This document shows positions 24,152 to 33,168 of a DNA stretch of 51,299 nt, piece after piece. Every line of letters begins with the position of its first letter. Position 1 is the stretch's first letter. The notes below the pieces were generated by a model, which saw only the letters and a program-made list of their open reading frames with translations, ran no database searches and was not told where the DNA came from. Source of the DNA: CAZLDI01 sp964558415 (GTDB lineage Bacteria; Chloroflexota; Dehalococcoidia; SM23-28-2; RBG-16-64-32); the NCBI GenBank assembly GCA_964558415.1, contig CAZLDI010000020.1, positions 1 through 51,299 of the forward strand. Direction: 5' to 3'. Made by a program: the position numbers and the translations under genes.

Positions 24152-24737
24152 CTTCGCCTCCCTCTTCTTCCTTCTTCCTTCTTCCTTCTTCCCCCTCCCC
24201 CTTCCCCTTCCCCACCACCACCATCGCCGGGCGCAGCACACGGTCGTGCAACTTGTAGCCGCGCTGCACCTCCGAAATCACCTTCCCCTCCTCGCCATCC
24301 ACGTGCGCCACCGCCTCGTGAAAGCGCGGGTCGAACGCCTCGCCGTCCGTCTGAATCGGCGTGACGCCCGCGTTCTCCAGCAGCATCTGGAACTTGCGGT
24401 AGATCAGACGGATGCCGTCGAACCAGGTCAGGCCGACAAGATGGCTGTCCAGAGAACCGAAGGCGCGCTCGAAGTCGTCGAGTATCGGCAGCACGTTGAT
24501 CATCAGCGAGGCGCTGGAGAAGCGTCGCAACTCGTCGCGCTCCTGCTCCGTTCGCCGCCGGTAGTTCTGGAAGTCCGCCTCCGCCCGGTGCCAGTTGTTG
24601 CGCAGCTTCTCCGCCTCCGCCTTCGCCTCCACCAGCTGCTCCTCCACAGTCGCGGCGGTGCCTTCTTGCTCCTTGCCCCCTGCTCCCTGCTCCATTCCAC
24701 CGGGCGAGTCTGCGGGCTCTGTCACCTCTTTCTCCAC
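24144..24737 (-). CDS. grpE: Nucleotide exchange factor GrpE
   Basis: This 197-aa protein releases ADP from DnaK. It has the long N-terminal coiled coil (VEEQLVEAKAEAEKLRNNWHRAEADFQNYRRR) and the compact C-terminal part (FDPRFHEAVAHVD, VISEVQRGYKLHDRVLRPAMVVV). It starts at GTG 24737 with AAGGAG close upstream, 28 bases after hrcA. Two oddities stand out. The N-terminal residues about 15-25 (MEQGAGGKEQEG) and the C-terminal tail (GEGEEGRRKKEEEGGEDA) are both encoded by heptanucleotide tandem repeats, so gain or loss of one unit would shift the frame. The folded core is normal. Confidence 0.96.
   Translation of the reverse strand: MEKEVTEPADSPGGMEQGAGGKEQEGTAATVEEQLVEAKAEAEKLRNNWHRAEADFQNYRRRTEQERDELRRFSSASLMINVLPILDDFERAFGSLDSHLVGLTWFDGIRLIYRKFQMLLENAGVTPIQTDGEAFDPRFHEAVAHVDGEEGKVISEVQRGYKLHDRVLRPAMVVVGKGKGEGEEGRRKKEEEGGEDA
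24165..24192 (-). repeat. Heptanucleotide repeat (GGAAGAA)x4 at the 3' end of grpE
   Basis: Four perfect copies of a 7-base unit (TTCTTCC on the plus strand) encode part of the GrpE tail and end 13 bases upstream of the dnaK start. A degenerate C/T-rich stretch follows to about 24213. Because the unit is not a multiple of three, copy-number change would alter the GrpE C-terminus without touching DnaK. Confidence 0.85.
24662..24693 (-). repeat. Heptanucleotide repeat inside the 5' part of grpE
   Basis: On the minus strand the units are GGAGCAG, GGAGCAG, GGGGCAA, GGAGCAA and GAAG. The unit matches the one upstream of dnaE (1391-1427). It encodes GrpE residues near 15-25, ahead of the conserved coiled coil. 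Confidence 0.8.
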
Positions 24738-24765
24738 TGCTCTCCTTCTGCGAAAAATCGGCTTG

Positions 24766-25782
<1,017 letters not shown>

Positions 25783-25802
25783 TTGCTGTGTGTTCTTGCC
25801 GA

Positions 25803-25829
25803 TTAGCACTCTCACCTCGAGAGTGCTAA
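25803..25829 (-). promoter_or_regulatory. CIRCE element (HrcA operator)
   Basis: TTAGCACTC - 9 bases - GAGTGCTAA is a perfect match to the CIRCE consensus, located 20 bases upstream of the hrcA start and just downstream of its promoter. HrcA bound here blocks transcription of hrcA-grpE-dnaK until heat stress. Confidence 0.98.
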
Positions 25830-25840
25830 TTCCTTCCTGT

Positions 25841-25869
25841 AGCCTACCATCAGCGGGCTGCGGTGTCAA
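25841..25869 (-). promoter_or_regulatory. hrcA promoter
   Basis: On the minus strand TTGACA (25869-25864), a 17-base spacer and TAGGCT (25846-25841) form a sigma-70-type promoter. CIRCE begins about 11 bases after the -10 box, the standard arrangement. Confidence 0.8.
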
Positions 25870-25895
25870 GGTGAAACACCCCCTTCCAACACGTG

Positions 25896-25924
25896 TTGAC
25901 CCGCCTGCTGAAGGGTTGTTATAC
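25896..25924 (+). promoter_or_regulatory. Promoter of the 49-aa membrane protein gene
   Basis: TTGACC (25896-25901), a 17-base spacer and TTATAC (25919-25924) fit a sigma-70-type promoter, divergent from hrcA. CIRCE lies about 65 bases upstream of its -35 box, so control by HrcA is unlikely. Confidence 0.7.
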
Positions 25925-25990
25925 TCAGCGCGAATTTCGACCCTGCCACTCGGCAGACAGCGTCGTCCGTTCAGTCGAAGGAGCTATCCC

Positions 25991-26140
25991 ATGGCAGACA
26001 ACGGAGAGGGCCAGGAAAAGCGCAAGGGCGGCAAAGGCCGCGTTCTGGCCATCCTGGCGATCATCGGCGCTCTGGTTGCCTTCCTCATGTTCTGGCGCCG
26101 CCGCGGTGGCTCGGACGAAGAGGACGACGAAGGGATATAG
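25991..26140 (+). CDS. Small single-pass membrane protein (49 aa)
   Basis: This short protein has a charged N-terminus (NGEGQEKRKGGKGR), one hydrophobic helix at about residues 18-35 (VLAILAIIGALVAFLMFW), an RRR stop-transfer, and an acidic tail (SDEEDDEGI). AAGGAG lies 7 bases upstream of the ATG and a good promoter precedes it. It is of unknown function and probably inserted with the N-terminus out or in depending on charge balance. It lies 64 bases before the MBL hydrolase gene and may be co-transcribed. Confidence 0.65.
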   Translation: MADNGEGQEKRKGGKGRVLAILAIIGALVAFLMFWRRRGGSDEEDDEGI

Positions 26141-26204
26141 GCCCTCGCTACCGGCTCATTCACCCTTGACCTCATTCAACCCCCGGTCGGAGGGCCGCTG
26201 AACC

Positions 26205-26846
26205 ATGGAAATCGTCTGGCTGGGACACTCCTGCTTCCGCATCCGCGGACGCGAAGCCGTCGTCGTCACTGACCCCTGTCCGCCCGCGACGGGCTACGCT
26301 ATCGGCAAGCCGACCGCCGATGTCGTCACGATCAGCCACCGTCACGACAATCACAGCTATCTCAAGCCGATCGCCGGTGACCCAACCGTGCTGGACAGCC
26401 CCGGTGAGTACGAGATCCACGGCGCCTTCGTGACGGGCATTTCAACCTACCACGACTCCGCGAAGGGGGCCGAGCTCGGACGCAACATCGCCTTCGTCGT
26501 GGAGATGGAGGACATCCGCGTCTGCCACCTCGGCGACCTCGGCCACACGCCCAGCGCGGAGCAGGCGGAAGACCTCACTGGCGTGGACGTGCTCCTGATA
26601 CCCATCGGCGGGGACAGCACGATCGATGGTCCGAAGGCCGCCGAAGTGGTGAGCCTGCTGGAGGCGCGCCTGGTCATACCGATGCATTTCCAGACAGGCG
26701 CCTCGAAGGGCCAGCTGGAGCCTCCAGACCGCTTCCTCAAGGAGATGGGCGTGGCCACAGCCCCGGAACCGTTGCCCAAGATCTCGATCTCCCGCAGCAG
26801 CCTGCCCGGCGAGACGCAGGTACTGCTGCTGGACTACAAGAGATAG
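26205..26846 (+). CDS. MBL-fold metal-dependent hydrolase
   Basis: This 213-aa protein belongs to the metallo-beta-lactamase superfamily of the UlaG/YtnP-like compact type: MEIVWLGHSCFRIRG, VTDPCP, the metal motif SHRHDNHS (in place of the usual HxHxDH order), CHLGDLGH, and IPMHFQTG. No signal peptide is present, so it acts in the cytoplasm. The substrate is unknown. The shifted Asp/Asn order in the first metal motif is worth noting; related proteins with SHxHxDHN exist. Confidence 0.85.
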   Translation: MEIVWLGHSCFRIRGREAVVVTDPCPPATGYAIGKPTADVVTISHRHDNHSYLKPIAGDPTVLDSPGEYEIHGAFVTGISTYHDSAKGAELGRNIAFVVEMEDIRVCHLGDLGHTPSAEQAEDLTGVDVLLIPIGGDSTIDGPKAAEVVSLLEARLVIPMHFQTGASKGQLEPPDRFLKEMGVATAPEPLPKISISRSSLPGETQVLLLDYKR

Positions 26847-26850
26847 GGAC

Positions 26851-27843
26851 TTACGCCGGCCGTCCCCTTGCCATGAAGTAGGCGACGGCAACGAGCATCC
26901 CCGCCGCGAACGCGGCCGGGACGGCGATCAAAAGCAGCACGAACGAATCGTCGTCGCGGCTCGATATCTGCGGCAGCGGTCCCTCCTCAGAGCCCCCCGC
27001 GGGGCCGGGCGGGATCAGCAGTAACGCCTCCGGAATCACGACAGACCGGTCCTCCACTGCCGCCACCAGCGCCTCCGCCAGCACGCTGTGGCCGGCGTCG
27101 TTCGGGTGCAGCCCATCCGGCGCGATCCACTGTTTACCCCGTCCCTGGAAGTGCTGGTACACCGACGCAGGCCTCACCTCAAGGTCCGCGTCTGCCGCGA
27201 CGGCGCCAATCACGCCGTTGATCTGCCCAACGCCCAGATCGGCTATCGCTTCCCGGAAGTCGCCCGTCCCGGAATACGGATTGTACAGGTCGATCACCAC
27301 AATCGTCGCCGCCGGCGCCGCCGCCCGCAGCCTCTCCAGCGCGCCGGTCAAGTTGTCCTGCAGCGCGCTTAGCACCTGGCCGAAGAGGTCCAGGCACGGC
27401 TCCGCGGAAGCCTCCGTCAAGCACGGCGAATCGGCCCTCGCCAGCCTCAGCAGGTCGTTCCCGCCGATGTCGATGCTGATGACCTCCACGTTGTCGTCCA
27501 GCGAAGATTCGTCCTCGGTCCGCGCCGCTATCTCCTTCAGCGCCTTATCCACCTGTCCGCCTTCCAGCAGCAGGTCCTCGCTCGTCGCCCCGGGCACGCT
27601 CAGGTTCACCAGCTCCAGGCCCCGCTCCCCGTAGCGCTCGCTCTTGCGCAGAGCATCGAACGCCAGTGCCACGTACCCGCCTGAGGACGGGCTGGAGGCG
27701 CCGACCCCGAACGCCAGCGAGTCTCCGATCGCGATGTAGGTAGGCGTCTCCGCGGCGAGGACCGCCGGCGGCGTGCCGCCGAACGCGCCGAGCGCGGCCA
27801 GAGACAGAAAAGCCGCCAGCAGCGGCGGCAACCTGCTATTCAT
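26851..27843 (-). CDS. Secreted, membrane-anchored SGNH/GDSL hydrolase
   Basis: This 330-aa protein has an N-terminal signal peptide ending near AAETP, a GDSL block I (AIGDSLAFGVG), block III (IDIGGNDLL) and block V (DGLHPNDAGHSVLAE), giving a complete Ser-Asp-His catalytic set. A Pro/Gly linker and a C-terminal helix (FVLLLIAVPAAFAAGMLVAVAYFM) followed by RGR anchor it to the membrane. It is a likely lipase or esterase on the outer face; the ester is unknown. It begins 12 bases after the LysM-M23 stop, so the two are an operon. Confidence 0.9.
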   Translation of the reverse strand: MNSRLPPLLAAFLSLAALGAFGGTPPAVLAAETPTYIAIGDSLAFGVGASSPSSGGYVALAFDALRKSERYGERGLELVNLSVPGATSEDLLLEGGQVDKALKEIAARTEDESSLDDNVEVISIDIGGNDLLRLARADSPCLTEASAEPCLDLFGQVLSALQDNLTGALERLRAAAPAATIVVIDLYNPYSGTGDFREAIADLGVGQINGVIGAVAADADLEVRPASVYQHFQGRGKQWIAPDGLHPNDAGHSVLAEALVAAVEDRSVVIPEALLLIPPGPAGGSEEGPLPQISSRDDDSFVLLLIAVPAAFAAGMLVAVAYFMARGRPA

Positions 27844-27855
27844 CGCAGGTCTATC

Positions 27856-29049
27856 TTAGTACAGGTAGTCCAGCGGGTTTACAGGGCCACCGCCGATGTA
27901 TATCTCAAAGTGCAGGTGCGGCCCGGTGGAGTAACCGGTGGTGCCCAGCGCACCGATCGCTCCGCCCTGTCCCACGTACTGCCCCTGGCTCACCCAGATC
28001 TCTGATAAGTGCGCGTACAGCGTGCGCGATCCGTCTCCGTGCTCAATGATCACGTGATAGCCGTAGCCCCACTCCTGATAGCTGGCCAGCACGACGAGGC
28101 CGTCCGCAGCGGCACTGACCGGCGCACCGTAAGCGCCGAAGCCGTCGATGTCTATGCCGCGGTGGTAACCGCTAAAGTACTGGCTGATCGCCCCAAAAAA
28201 CGGCCACGCGTAGCCGCTGCTGGTGGGCGGCCCCGGCACGGGGTCCGGATTGGATGGCGGATCCGGACTCGTGCCTTCCACCACCGTCACAGCAGCCGGG
28301 ATGGGCGGTGGCGGCGGCACGGCCCCCGGCAGCAGCAGGACCATCCCCTCCGTGACATTGTCCGGCGAACCTATGCCGTTGGGCACGAACGCCGTGACGC
28401 TCGCGACGTCTATCTGGAAGTAGGTGGCGACGTCGGACAGCGTGTCGCCTAGAGTCAGCGTGTAAACGATGCCGTTAACGCTGGGTACCAGGATGCTCGC
28501 GCCCACGAGAAGGAAGTCTGGGTCTTCGCTGACATCCGGGTTGTTCCACATGATGTAGGCCGGGTCTATCCCGAACGCCGCCGCGATGGACGAGACCGAG
28601 TCGCCCGGCTGGATCGTGTACGTGAAGAACGCGGGTTTCGCTTCGGGCGTAGCTTCCGGGGTGGTGGCCGGCGTTTCCGGCGCTTCGCTCACCGATGGTG
28701 GCGCGGTGGCCAGCGCCTCCGCCTGGTGACGCACAAGGATGCTGGGTGTAGTGGCGAGCACGAGCGGCGGACTGATGTAAGTGGCTTGCGTTTCGGCCAC
28801 GGGCTCCGGGGAGGGAGTGCTGACGCCGGCGAGGTCCACGTGGGTCGCCCTCGTAGCGACGGTGGTGACGACGGCCATCACTGGCAGGACGAGAAGCAGG
28901 CCGTGCAGCGTGTAGCGCCTGTATTCTATTAGCGACTGCCCCGCTGTTCCTGGGCGAGACCACCGCCTATCACGCCCCGGTGGCGTTTCCGCCGGCCGGG
29001 GTGGAGTCTGCGGTTCCCGGATAACCTTACCTCCTATGGGGAGCCCCAA
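27856..29049 (-). CDS. LysM and M23 domain peptidoglycan peptidase
   Basis: This protein of up to 397 aa has one N-terminal hydrophobic helix (LHGLLLVLPVMAVVTTVA), a Pro/Thr-rich region, and two LysM domains (FTYTIQPGDSVSSIAAAFGI and VYTLTLGDTLSDVATYFQID). A Pro-rich linker leads to a C-terminal M23 domain with its zinc ligands (YHRGIDID, HLHFEIYIG). It should bind and cut peptidoglycan outside the membrane. The start is unclear: the TTG at 29049 lies upstream of a strong AGGAGG, and the codon at proper distance after that AGGAGG is ATC (frame intact), a rare start. The next gene is a secreted hydrolase. Confidence 0.88.
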   Translation of the reverse strand: MGLPIGGKVIREPQTPPRPAETPPGRDRRWSRPGTAGQSLIEYRRYTLHGLLLVLPVMAVVTTVATRATHVDLAGVSTPSPEPVAETQATYISPPLVLATTPSILVRHQAEALATAPPSVSEAPETPATTPEATPEAKPAFFTYTIQPGDSVSSIAAAFGIDPAYIMWNNPDVSEDPDFLLVGASILVPSVNGIVYTLTLGDTLSDVATYFQIDVASVTAFVPNGIGSPDNVTEGMVLLLPGAVPPPPPIPAAVTVVEGTSPDPPSNPDPVPGPPTSSGYAWPFFGAISQYFSGYHRGIDIDGFGAYGAPVSAAADGLVVLASYQEWGYGYHVIIEHGDGSRTLYAHLSEIWVSQGQYVGQGGAIGALGTTGYSTGPHLHFEIYIGGGPVNPLDYLY

Positions 29050-29129
29050 ACCCCACTGATCAATGCCAAAAGCTGTTTGGGGTCCCGTATTCGGTTGCGG
29101 GCCCTGAGCGCCCGTTTTCGGTTAATCGC

Positions 29130-29164
29130 GGGGTATTATACCCCACTTGTCAATACTTTCACAA
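29130..29164 (-). promoter_or_regulatory. Promoter with palindrome over its -10 box (LysM-M23 operon)
   Basis: On the minus strand TTGTGA (29164-29159), an 18-base spacer and TATAAT (29140-29135) fit a sigma-70-type promoter. GGGGTAT-T-ATACCCC (29130-29144, plus strand) is a perfect 7-bp palindrome centred on the -10 box, a typical place for a repressor site. A leader of about 85-100 bases with GC-rich inverted segments follows. Confidence 0.6.
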
Positions 29165-29320
29165 ATTAACGGGTTATCTTGCTCACGTTCGCGACAGTCC
29201 ACGTAAGCGCAAACACAAGGCTCTAGACGAAATTGGGGTGTGAGTGCCCCCCTGTGGCCGTCGCGCCCTCAGAGCGCTCGCCAGTCGCACCCTCGGTTCC
29301 CGGACCCTCGGGGTGCGCCC

Positions 29321-30583
29321 TTAGATCGCTTCCTTCAGAGTCGCCAGGAACTCCTGGTTCGTCCGGGTGCGAGACAGACGCTCCAGGACGCGTTCGGTGG
29401 AGTCGGATGAATTGGAATCGCGGTCCAGCAGACTGATCATCCGCCGCAGCAGCACTACCCGCTGATAAGTAGACTCATCGAGCAACAAGTCGTCGCGGCG
29501 GGTACCGCTCCTCTGGATGTCAATCGCCGGCCATACGCGCCTCTCCGCCAGGCGCCGGTCGAGCCACAGCTCCCAGTTGCCCGTACCCTTGAACTCTTCG
29601 AAGATCACCTCGTCCATCCGGCTGCCCGTATCCACAAGGCACGTGGCGATGATCGTCAGGCTGCCGCCGCCCTCAACTTTGCGGGCCGTGCCGAAGAGTC
29701 GTTTCGGCGGGTGCAAAGCTACCGGATCGATACCGCCGGAGAGCGTCCTCCCGGAAGGTGGCAGCGCAAGGTTGTACGCGCGCGTCAGCCGCGTGATTCC
29801 GTCCAGCAGGACCATCACGTGCCGTCCGCACTCCACCAGCCGCTTGGCGCGCTCGATGGCGGTCTCTGCCACCCGCGTCTGCTCGTCGACAGGGTCATCG
29901 AACGTCGCAGCGACGACCTCCGCGTCCTGCACGGAGCGCCGCCAATCGGTCACCTCTTCCGGTCGCTCGCCGATGAGCACGGCCATGATGTAGATATCGT
30001 CATACCGCTTGGCGGTCGCCGTGGCGATCGTCTTCAGCAGCAGCGTCTTTCCCGCCTTCGGGGGCGATACGATCAGCCCGCGCTGCCCGCGCCCCACCGG
30101 CGCTACGAGGTCGATCACCCTGGTCGACAGGTTGTTGAGACCCTCCTCGAGGTGGATCATCTCCTCCGGAAAGATCGGCGTCAGCTGCTCGAAGTAAGGA
30201 CGTCGCTTGGCAGTCTCGGGGTCCAGCCCGTTAACGGCATCAACCCGCAGCAGACCGTAGTACTTCTCGGAATCTTTCGGCTGCCGCACTGCGCCCATCA
30301 CGTAATCGCCGGTCCGCAGCGCAAAGCGGCGCACCTGCGTCTGCGAAACGTAGACATCGCTCAAGCTGGGCTTCAGGCCCTCGGTGCGCATAAAGCCGTA
30401 CCCATCCGAAGCCATTTCCAGGATGCCCCCGGCAAAGTAGTTGCCCTCGCGCTCGGCCTTCGCCTGCATGATACGGAACACCAGGTCCTGCTTGCGCAGG
30501 CCTGTCGCGCCGCTGATCTCGAGGTCCTTGGCGACCTCTACTAGCTCATCTTTGGTCTTGGTTTCAAGCTCAATAAGGTTCAA
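29321..30583 (-). CDS. rho: Transcription termination factor Rho
   Basis: Rho is the hexameric RNA helicase that ends untranslated transcripts. The protein has an N-terminal Rho-N helix region (NLIELETKTKDELVEVAKDL), the RNA-binding cold-shock-like domain (YFAGGILEMASDGYGFMR), Walker A SPPKAGKT, Walker B VMVLLD, and the R-loop region RTLSGGIDP. I place the start at the TTG at 30583 (420 aa) because ACGGAG lies five bases upstream and the protein then begins at NLIEL; an ATG at 30601 adds six residues but has no binding site. Confidence 0.96.
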   Translation of the reverse strand: MNLIELETKTKDELVEVAKDLEISGATGLRKQDLVFRIMQAKAEREGNYFAGGILEMASDGYGFMRTEGLKPSLSDVYVSQTQVRRFALRTGDYVMGAVRQPKDSEKYYGLLRVDAVNGLDPETAKRRPYFEQLTPIFPEEMIHLEEGLNNLSTRVIDLVAPVGRGQRGLIVSPPKAGKTLLLKTIATATAKRYDDIYIMAVLIGERPEEVTDWRRSVQDAEVVAATFDDPVDEQTRVAETAIERAKRLVECGRHVMVLLDGITRLTRAYNLALPPSGRTLSGGIDPVALHPPKRLFGTARKVEGGGSLTIIATCLVDTGSRMDEVIFEEFKGTGNWELWLDRRLAERRVWPAIDIQRSGTRRDDLLLDESTYQRVVLLRRMISLLDRDSNSSDSTERVLERLSRTRTNQEFLATLKEAI

Positions 30584-30704
30584 CGTAGCTCCGTGTGGCA
30601 TGGTGTGGTGCGATTGCTGCGCGTTGCGGCAAATACGCGGGCCGCTTCAGTTGCGGATCAGAGGGATTGCGGCCTTCCTGTCTCTCTCAAATGGGGCCAT
30701 GCAA

Positions 30705-30733
30705 ACCATACACCAGAACTTCCAGATGCGCAA
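30705..30733 (-). promoter_or_regulatory. rho promoter
   Basis: On the minus strand TTGCGC (30733-30728), a 17-base spacer and TATGGT (30710-30705) fit a moderate sigma-70-type promoter, about 100 bases upstream of rho. Confidence 0.5.
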
Positions 30734-30754
30734 CACCGGCCCGGCGTTACCGAT

Positions 30755-31231
30755 CTAGAACGGCCTGAACACCGAAAGATACGCCATCGCCGGCACCAGT
30801 AACAGCGCCAGCCCCGCGAAGACAAGCGGCACAGTATCGTTCAGCGCCGCCTCCACGTCCGCGGTGGGCCGCTCCGATCGCCGCGCCTTCAGCGCCGCGA
30901 TACGCCCACGGCGCAGCCCCACGCCCACCAGCGGCAGGAAGCCCAGCAACGTGATCGCGTACAGCGCCTCCAGCAATACCAACCATCCCGTCGACACGAG
31001 ACCGTAGTCGAGCTGCGCCCAGAGAAAGACGCCGGTAGCGACGCTGCCGATCGCGCCTGGCACAAGCATCACGCCCTGATAGTGCGAAGCTTCCGCGAAC
31101 CCGTCTCCTTTCACCGACCAGTCATCGCTCTGGATGCCCTTTACCAGCGGCAACTGCACCGCCGTCAGGCCCATCACATACCAGAACGCTGCGAGCAGGT
31201 GCAGCAGCGTGAAGAGATCGTCCGCGTTCAC
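30755..31231 (-). CDS. DUF2269-like integral membrane protein
   Basis: This 158-aa protein has four hydrophobic segments and begins ADDLFTLLHLLAAFWYVMGL with the conserved early histidine in a hydrophobic helix, similar to DUF2269 and related CopD-like proteins. The start is the GTG at 31231; the open frame upstream of it is a shadow of pyrG. It follows pyrG by 10 bases on the same strand and may be co-transcribed. The function is unknown; the helix histidine could bind haem or metal, which is inference. Confidence 0.7.
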   Translation of the reverse strand: MNADDLFTLLHLLAAFWYVMGLTAVQLPLVKGIQSDDWSVKGDGFAEASHYQGVMLVPGAIGSVATGVFLWAQLDYGLVSTGWLVLLEALYAITLLGFLPLVGVGLRRGRIAALKARRSERPTADVEAALNDTVPLVFAGLALLLVPAMAYLSVFRPF

Positions 31232-31241
31232 CCGCGTACTT

Positions 31242-32915
31242 TCAGGCAGACGACGCAGCGCGCACGCCGCGCGAACCAGCAGCGTGCCGTCCCGCCGGCG
31301 CCGGCTCCTGAGACCGCGCACGCTCCACGGCTGCCGCGATGAACCCGCAGAATAGCGGGTGCGGCCGGTTAGGCCGCGACCGCAGCTCAGGGTGGAACTG
31401 CGACCCCACCATCCACGGGTGCCCGGCGATCTCGCAGATCTCCACCAGCGTCCCGTCCGGCGACGTACCGCTCGCCACCAGCCCAGCCCGTGCGAACTCG
31501 TCGCGGTACTGGTTGTTGAACTCGAAACGGTGGCGGTGGCGCTCCACCACCTCATCTGTCCCGTACGCCGCGTGGGCCTTCGTGCCCGGGGTCAGCCGGC
31601 AGGGGTAGTTCCCCAGACGCATCGTCCCGCCTTTGTCCACGACCCGTTGCTGCTCGTCAAGGAGCGTGATCACCGGGTACGGCGTCTCCGGATCGTTTTC
31701 CGTCGTGTTGACCTCGTTCGTCCCGAAGTGCGACCGCGCGAACTCCACGGTCATCGCGTGAAGCCCATAGCACAGGCCTAGGTACGGCACGCCGTTCAGC
31801 CGCGCATAGTTGGCCGCGCGCACCTTGCCCTCAAACCCGCGCTCGCCGAAGCCGCCCGGGACAACAATACCGTGCACATCGGAGATGAACGAAACGCCCT
31901 CGGGACTGTCCACGGCCTCTGACTGGACCCAGCGGATGTTCACTGCCACACCGTGCTCAACCGCCGCGTGTATCAGAGATTCCTTCACCGAAAGATACGC
32001 GTCCGGCAGCTCCACATACTTGCCCACCACCGCGATTTCCAGCGTCCGCTGCGGGTTCTTCAGCCGCTGCACCCATTTCTTCCAGTCCTCCAGGTCCCGA
32101 GACACGGGCGTTATGTTCATGCGCTCGCATACGTACTCGCCCAGTCCGGCGTCCTCCAGGACGATCGGCACCTCGTAGATGCTCGCCATCGTCAACAGAG
32201 GCACCACAGCCCGCGGCTCCACGTCGCAAAACAGCGATATCTTGTCCCGGATATCGTCGGCGACCGCCTTATCGCTGCGGCAGACGATGACGTCCGGCTG
32301 GATCCCTATCGAGCGCAGCTCGCGCACGGAGTGCTGTGTGGGCTTCGTCTTCAACTCGCCCGTCGTGGAGATGAACGGGAGCAACGTTACGTGGATGCTG
32401 AGCGTGTCGTGCCGCCCCTCTTCGTTCCGCATCTGGCGGATCGCCTCCAGGTACGGCTGTCCCTCAATGTCGCCCACTGTGCCGCCCACCTCAACGATGA
32501 CAACCTCGGCGCCCGCATCCCGCCCGATGCCGCGGATCCGCTCCTTGATCTCGTTCGTAACGTGCGGGATCGGCTGAATCGTCCGACCCAAATAATCGCC
32601 CCTGCGTTCGCGCGAGATCACAGCCTGGTAGATCTGACCGGTGGTGATGGACGACGCCCGGCTCAGGTCCTGGTCCAGAAACCGCTCGTAGTGCCCCAGG
32701 TCCAGGTCAGTCTCGGCGCCGTCTGCAGTAACAAACACCTCGCCGTGTTGATACGGCGACATCGTGCCGGGGTCTACGTTTAGATAGGGGTCGAGTTTCT
32801 GAATGACTACGCGGACGTTGCGAGACTTGAGGATCCTGCCGATGGCGGCGGTGGTGATGCCCTTGCCGACGGAGCTAACCACGCCACCCGTCACAAATAT
32901 GTACTTGGTTGCCAT
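31242..32915 (-). CDS. pyrG: CTP synthase
   Basis: This 557-aa enzyme makes CTP from UTP, ATP and glutamine. The synthetase domain begins KYIFVTGGVVSSVGKG and includes QKLDPYLNVDPGTMSPYQHGEV and VGGTVGDIEGQPY. The C-terminal class I glutaminase has the nucleophile in YLGLCYGLH and the HPE in SQFHPEL. The start at 32915 is standard for the family; the upstream extension is not protein-like. Its leader is unusual: a GGAGGAG motif is followed by a CCCCC/GGGGG hairpin that ends three bases before the ATG. Confidence 0.97.
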   Translation of the reverse strand: MATKYIFVTGGVVSSVGKGITTAAIGRILKSRNVRVVIQKLDPYLNVDPGTMSPYQHGEVFVTADGAETDLDLGHYERFLDQDLSRASSITTGQIYQAVISRERRGDYLGRTIQPIPHVTNEIKERIRGIGRDAGAEVVIVEVGGTVGDIEGQPYLEAIRQMRNEEGRHDTLSIHVTLLPFISTTGELKTKPTQHSVRELRSIGIQPDVIVCRSDKAVADDIRDKISLFCDVEPRAVVPLLTMASIYEVPIVLEDAGLGEYVCERMNITPVSRDLEDWKKWVQRLKNPQRTLEIAVVGKYVELPDAYLSVKESLIHAAVEHGVAVNIRWVQSEAVDSPEGVSFISDVHGIVVPGGFGERGFEGKVRAANYARLNGVPYLGLCYGLHAMTVEFARSHFGTNEVNTTENDPETPYPVITLLDEQQRVVDKGGTMRLGNYPCRLTPGTKAHAAYGTDEVVERHRHRFEFNNQYRDEFARAGLVASGTSPDGTLVEICEIAGHPWMVGSQFHPELRSRPNRPHPLFCGFIAAAVERARSQEPAPAGRHAAGSRGVRAASSA

Positions 32916-32918
32916 GTA

Positions 32919-32938
32919 CCCCCTTAACTGGGGGCTCC
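32919..32938 (-). promoter_or_regulatory. Hairpin between GGAG motif and pyrG start
   Basis: On the minus strand GGAG is directly followed by CCCCC-AGTTAA-GGGGG and then TAC-ATG. The hairpin either hides the AAGGGGG site or folds to bring the upstream GGAG next to the start codon. The same layout is seen upstream of purA. Confidence 0.6.
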
Positions 32939-32984
32939 TCCGCCCTTCGCCTTCGCCTTCGCCAAGGACAGGCCCAAGAGGAAT

Positions 32985-33013
32985 GATACAGGATTTGGAG
33001 CGCCGCGTGTCAA
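32985..33013 (-). promoter_or_regulatory. pyrG promoter
   Basis: On the minus strand TTGACA (33013-33008), a 17-base spacer and TGTATC (32990-32985) fit a sigma-70-type promoter about 70 bases upstream of pyrG. Confidence 0.65.
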
Positions 33014-33168
33014 GGGAATGTTGGCCCCTCCAGCGGACTCGCTCGGGTTCCTTAGCAGAACTTATCAACATTTCAACTCACCCTCCCGCCCCGGGTAAAG
33101 CCCGCCCTTAACGGAACAGGCACTATTAGTAACAACACACCCCAAAGCCGCATCGAATTACTTTCGGA

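Noticed and set aside
29040..29135. Possible ydaO (c-di-AMP) riboswitch before the LysM-M23 gene
   Set aside because: Cell-wall hydrolases often carry this riboswitch and a GGGACCCC stretch is present, but the conserved CAGCTAACCTCG part and the other core boxes are missing.
29230..29320. Terminator after rho
   Set aside because: GCACCC/GGGTGC and other inverted pieces are present, but the loops are long and no T-tract follows.
29711..30544. 277-aa plus-strand frame opposite rho
   Set aside because: His/Arg/Leu-rich composition typical of antisense frames; rho motifs are complete on the other strand.
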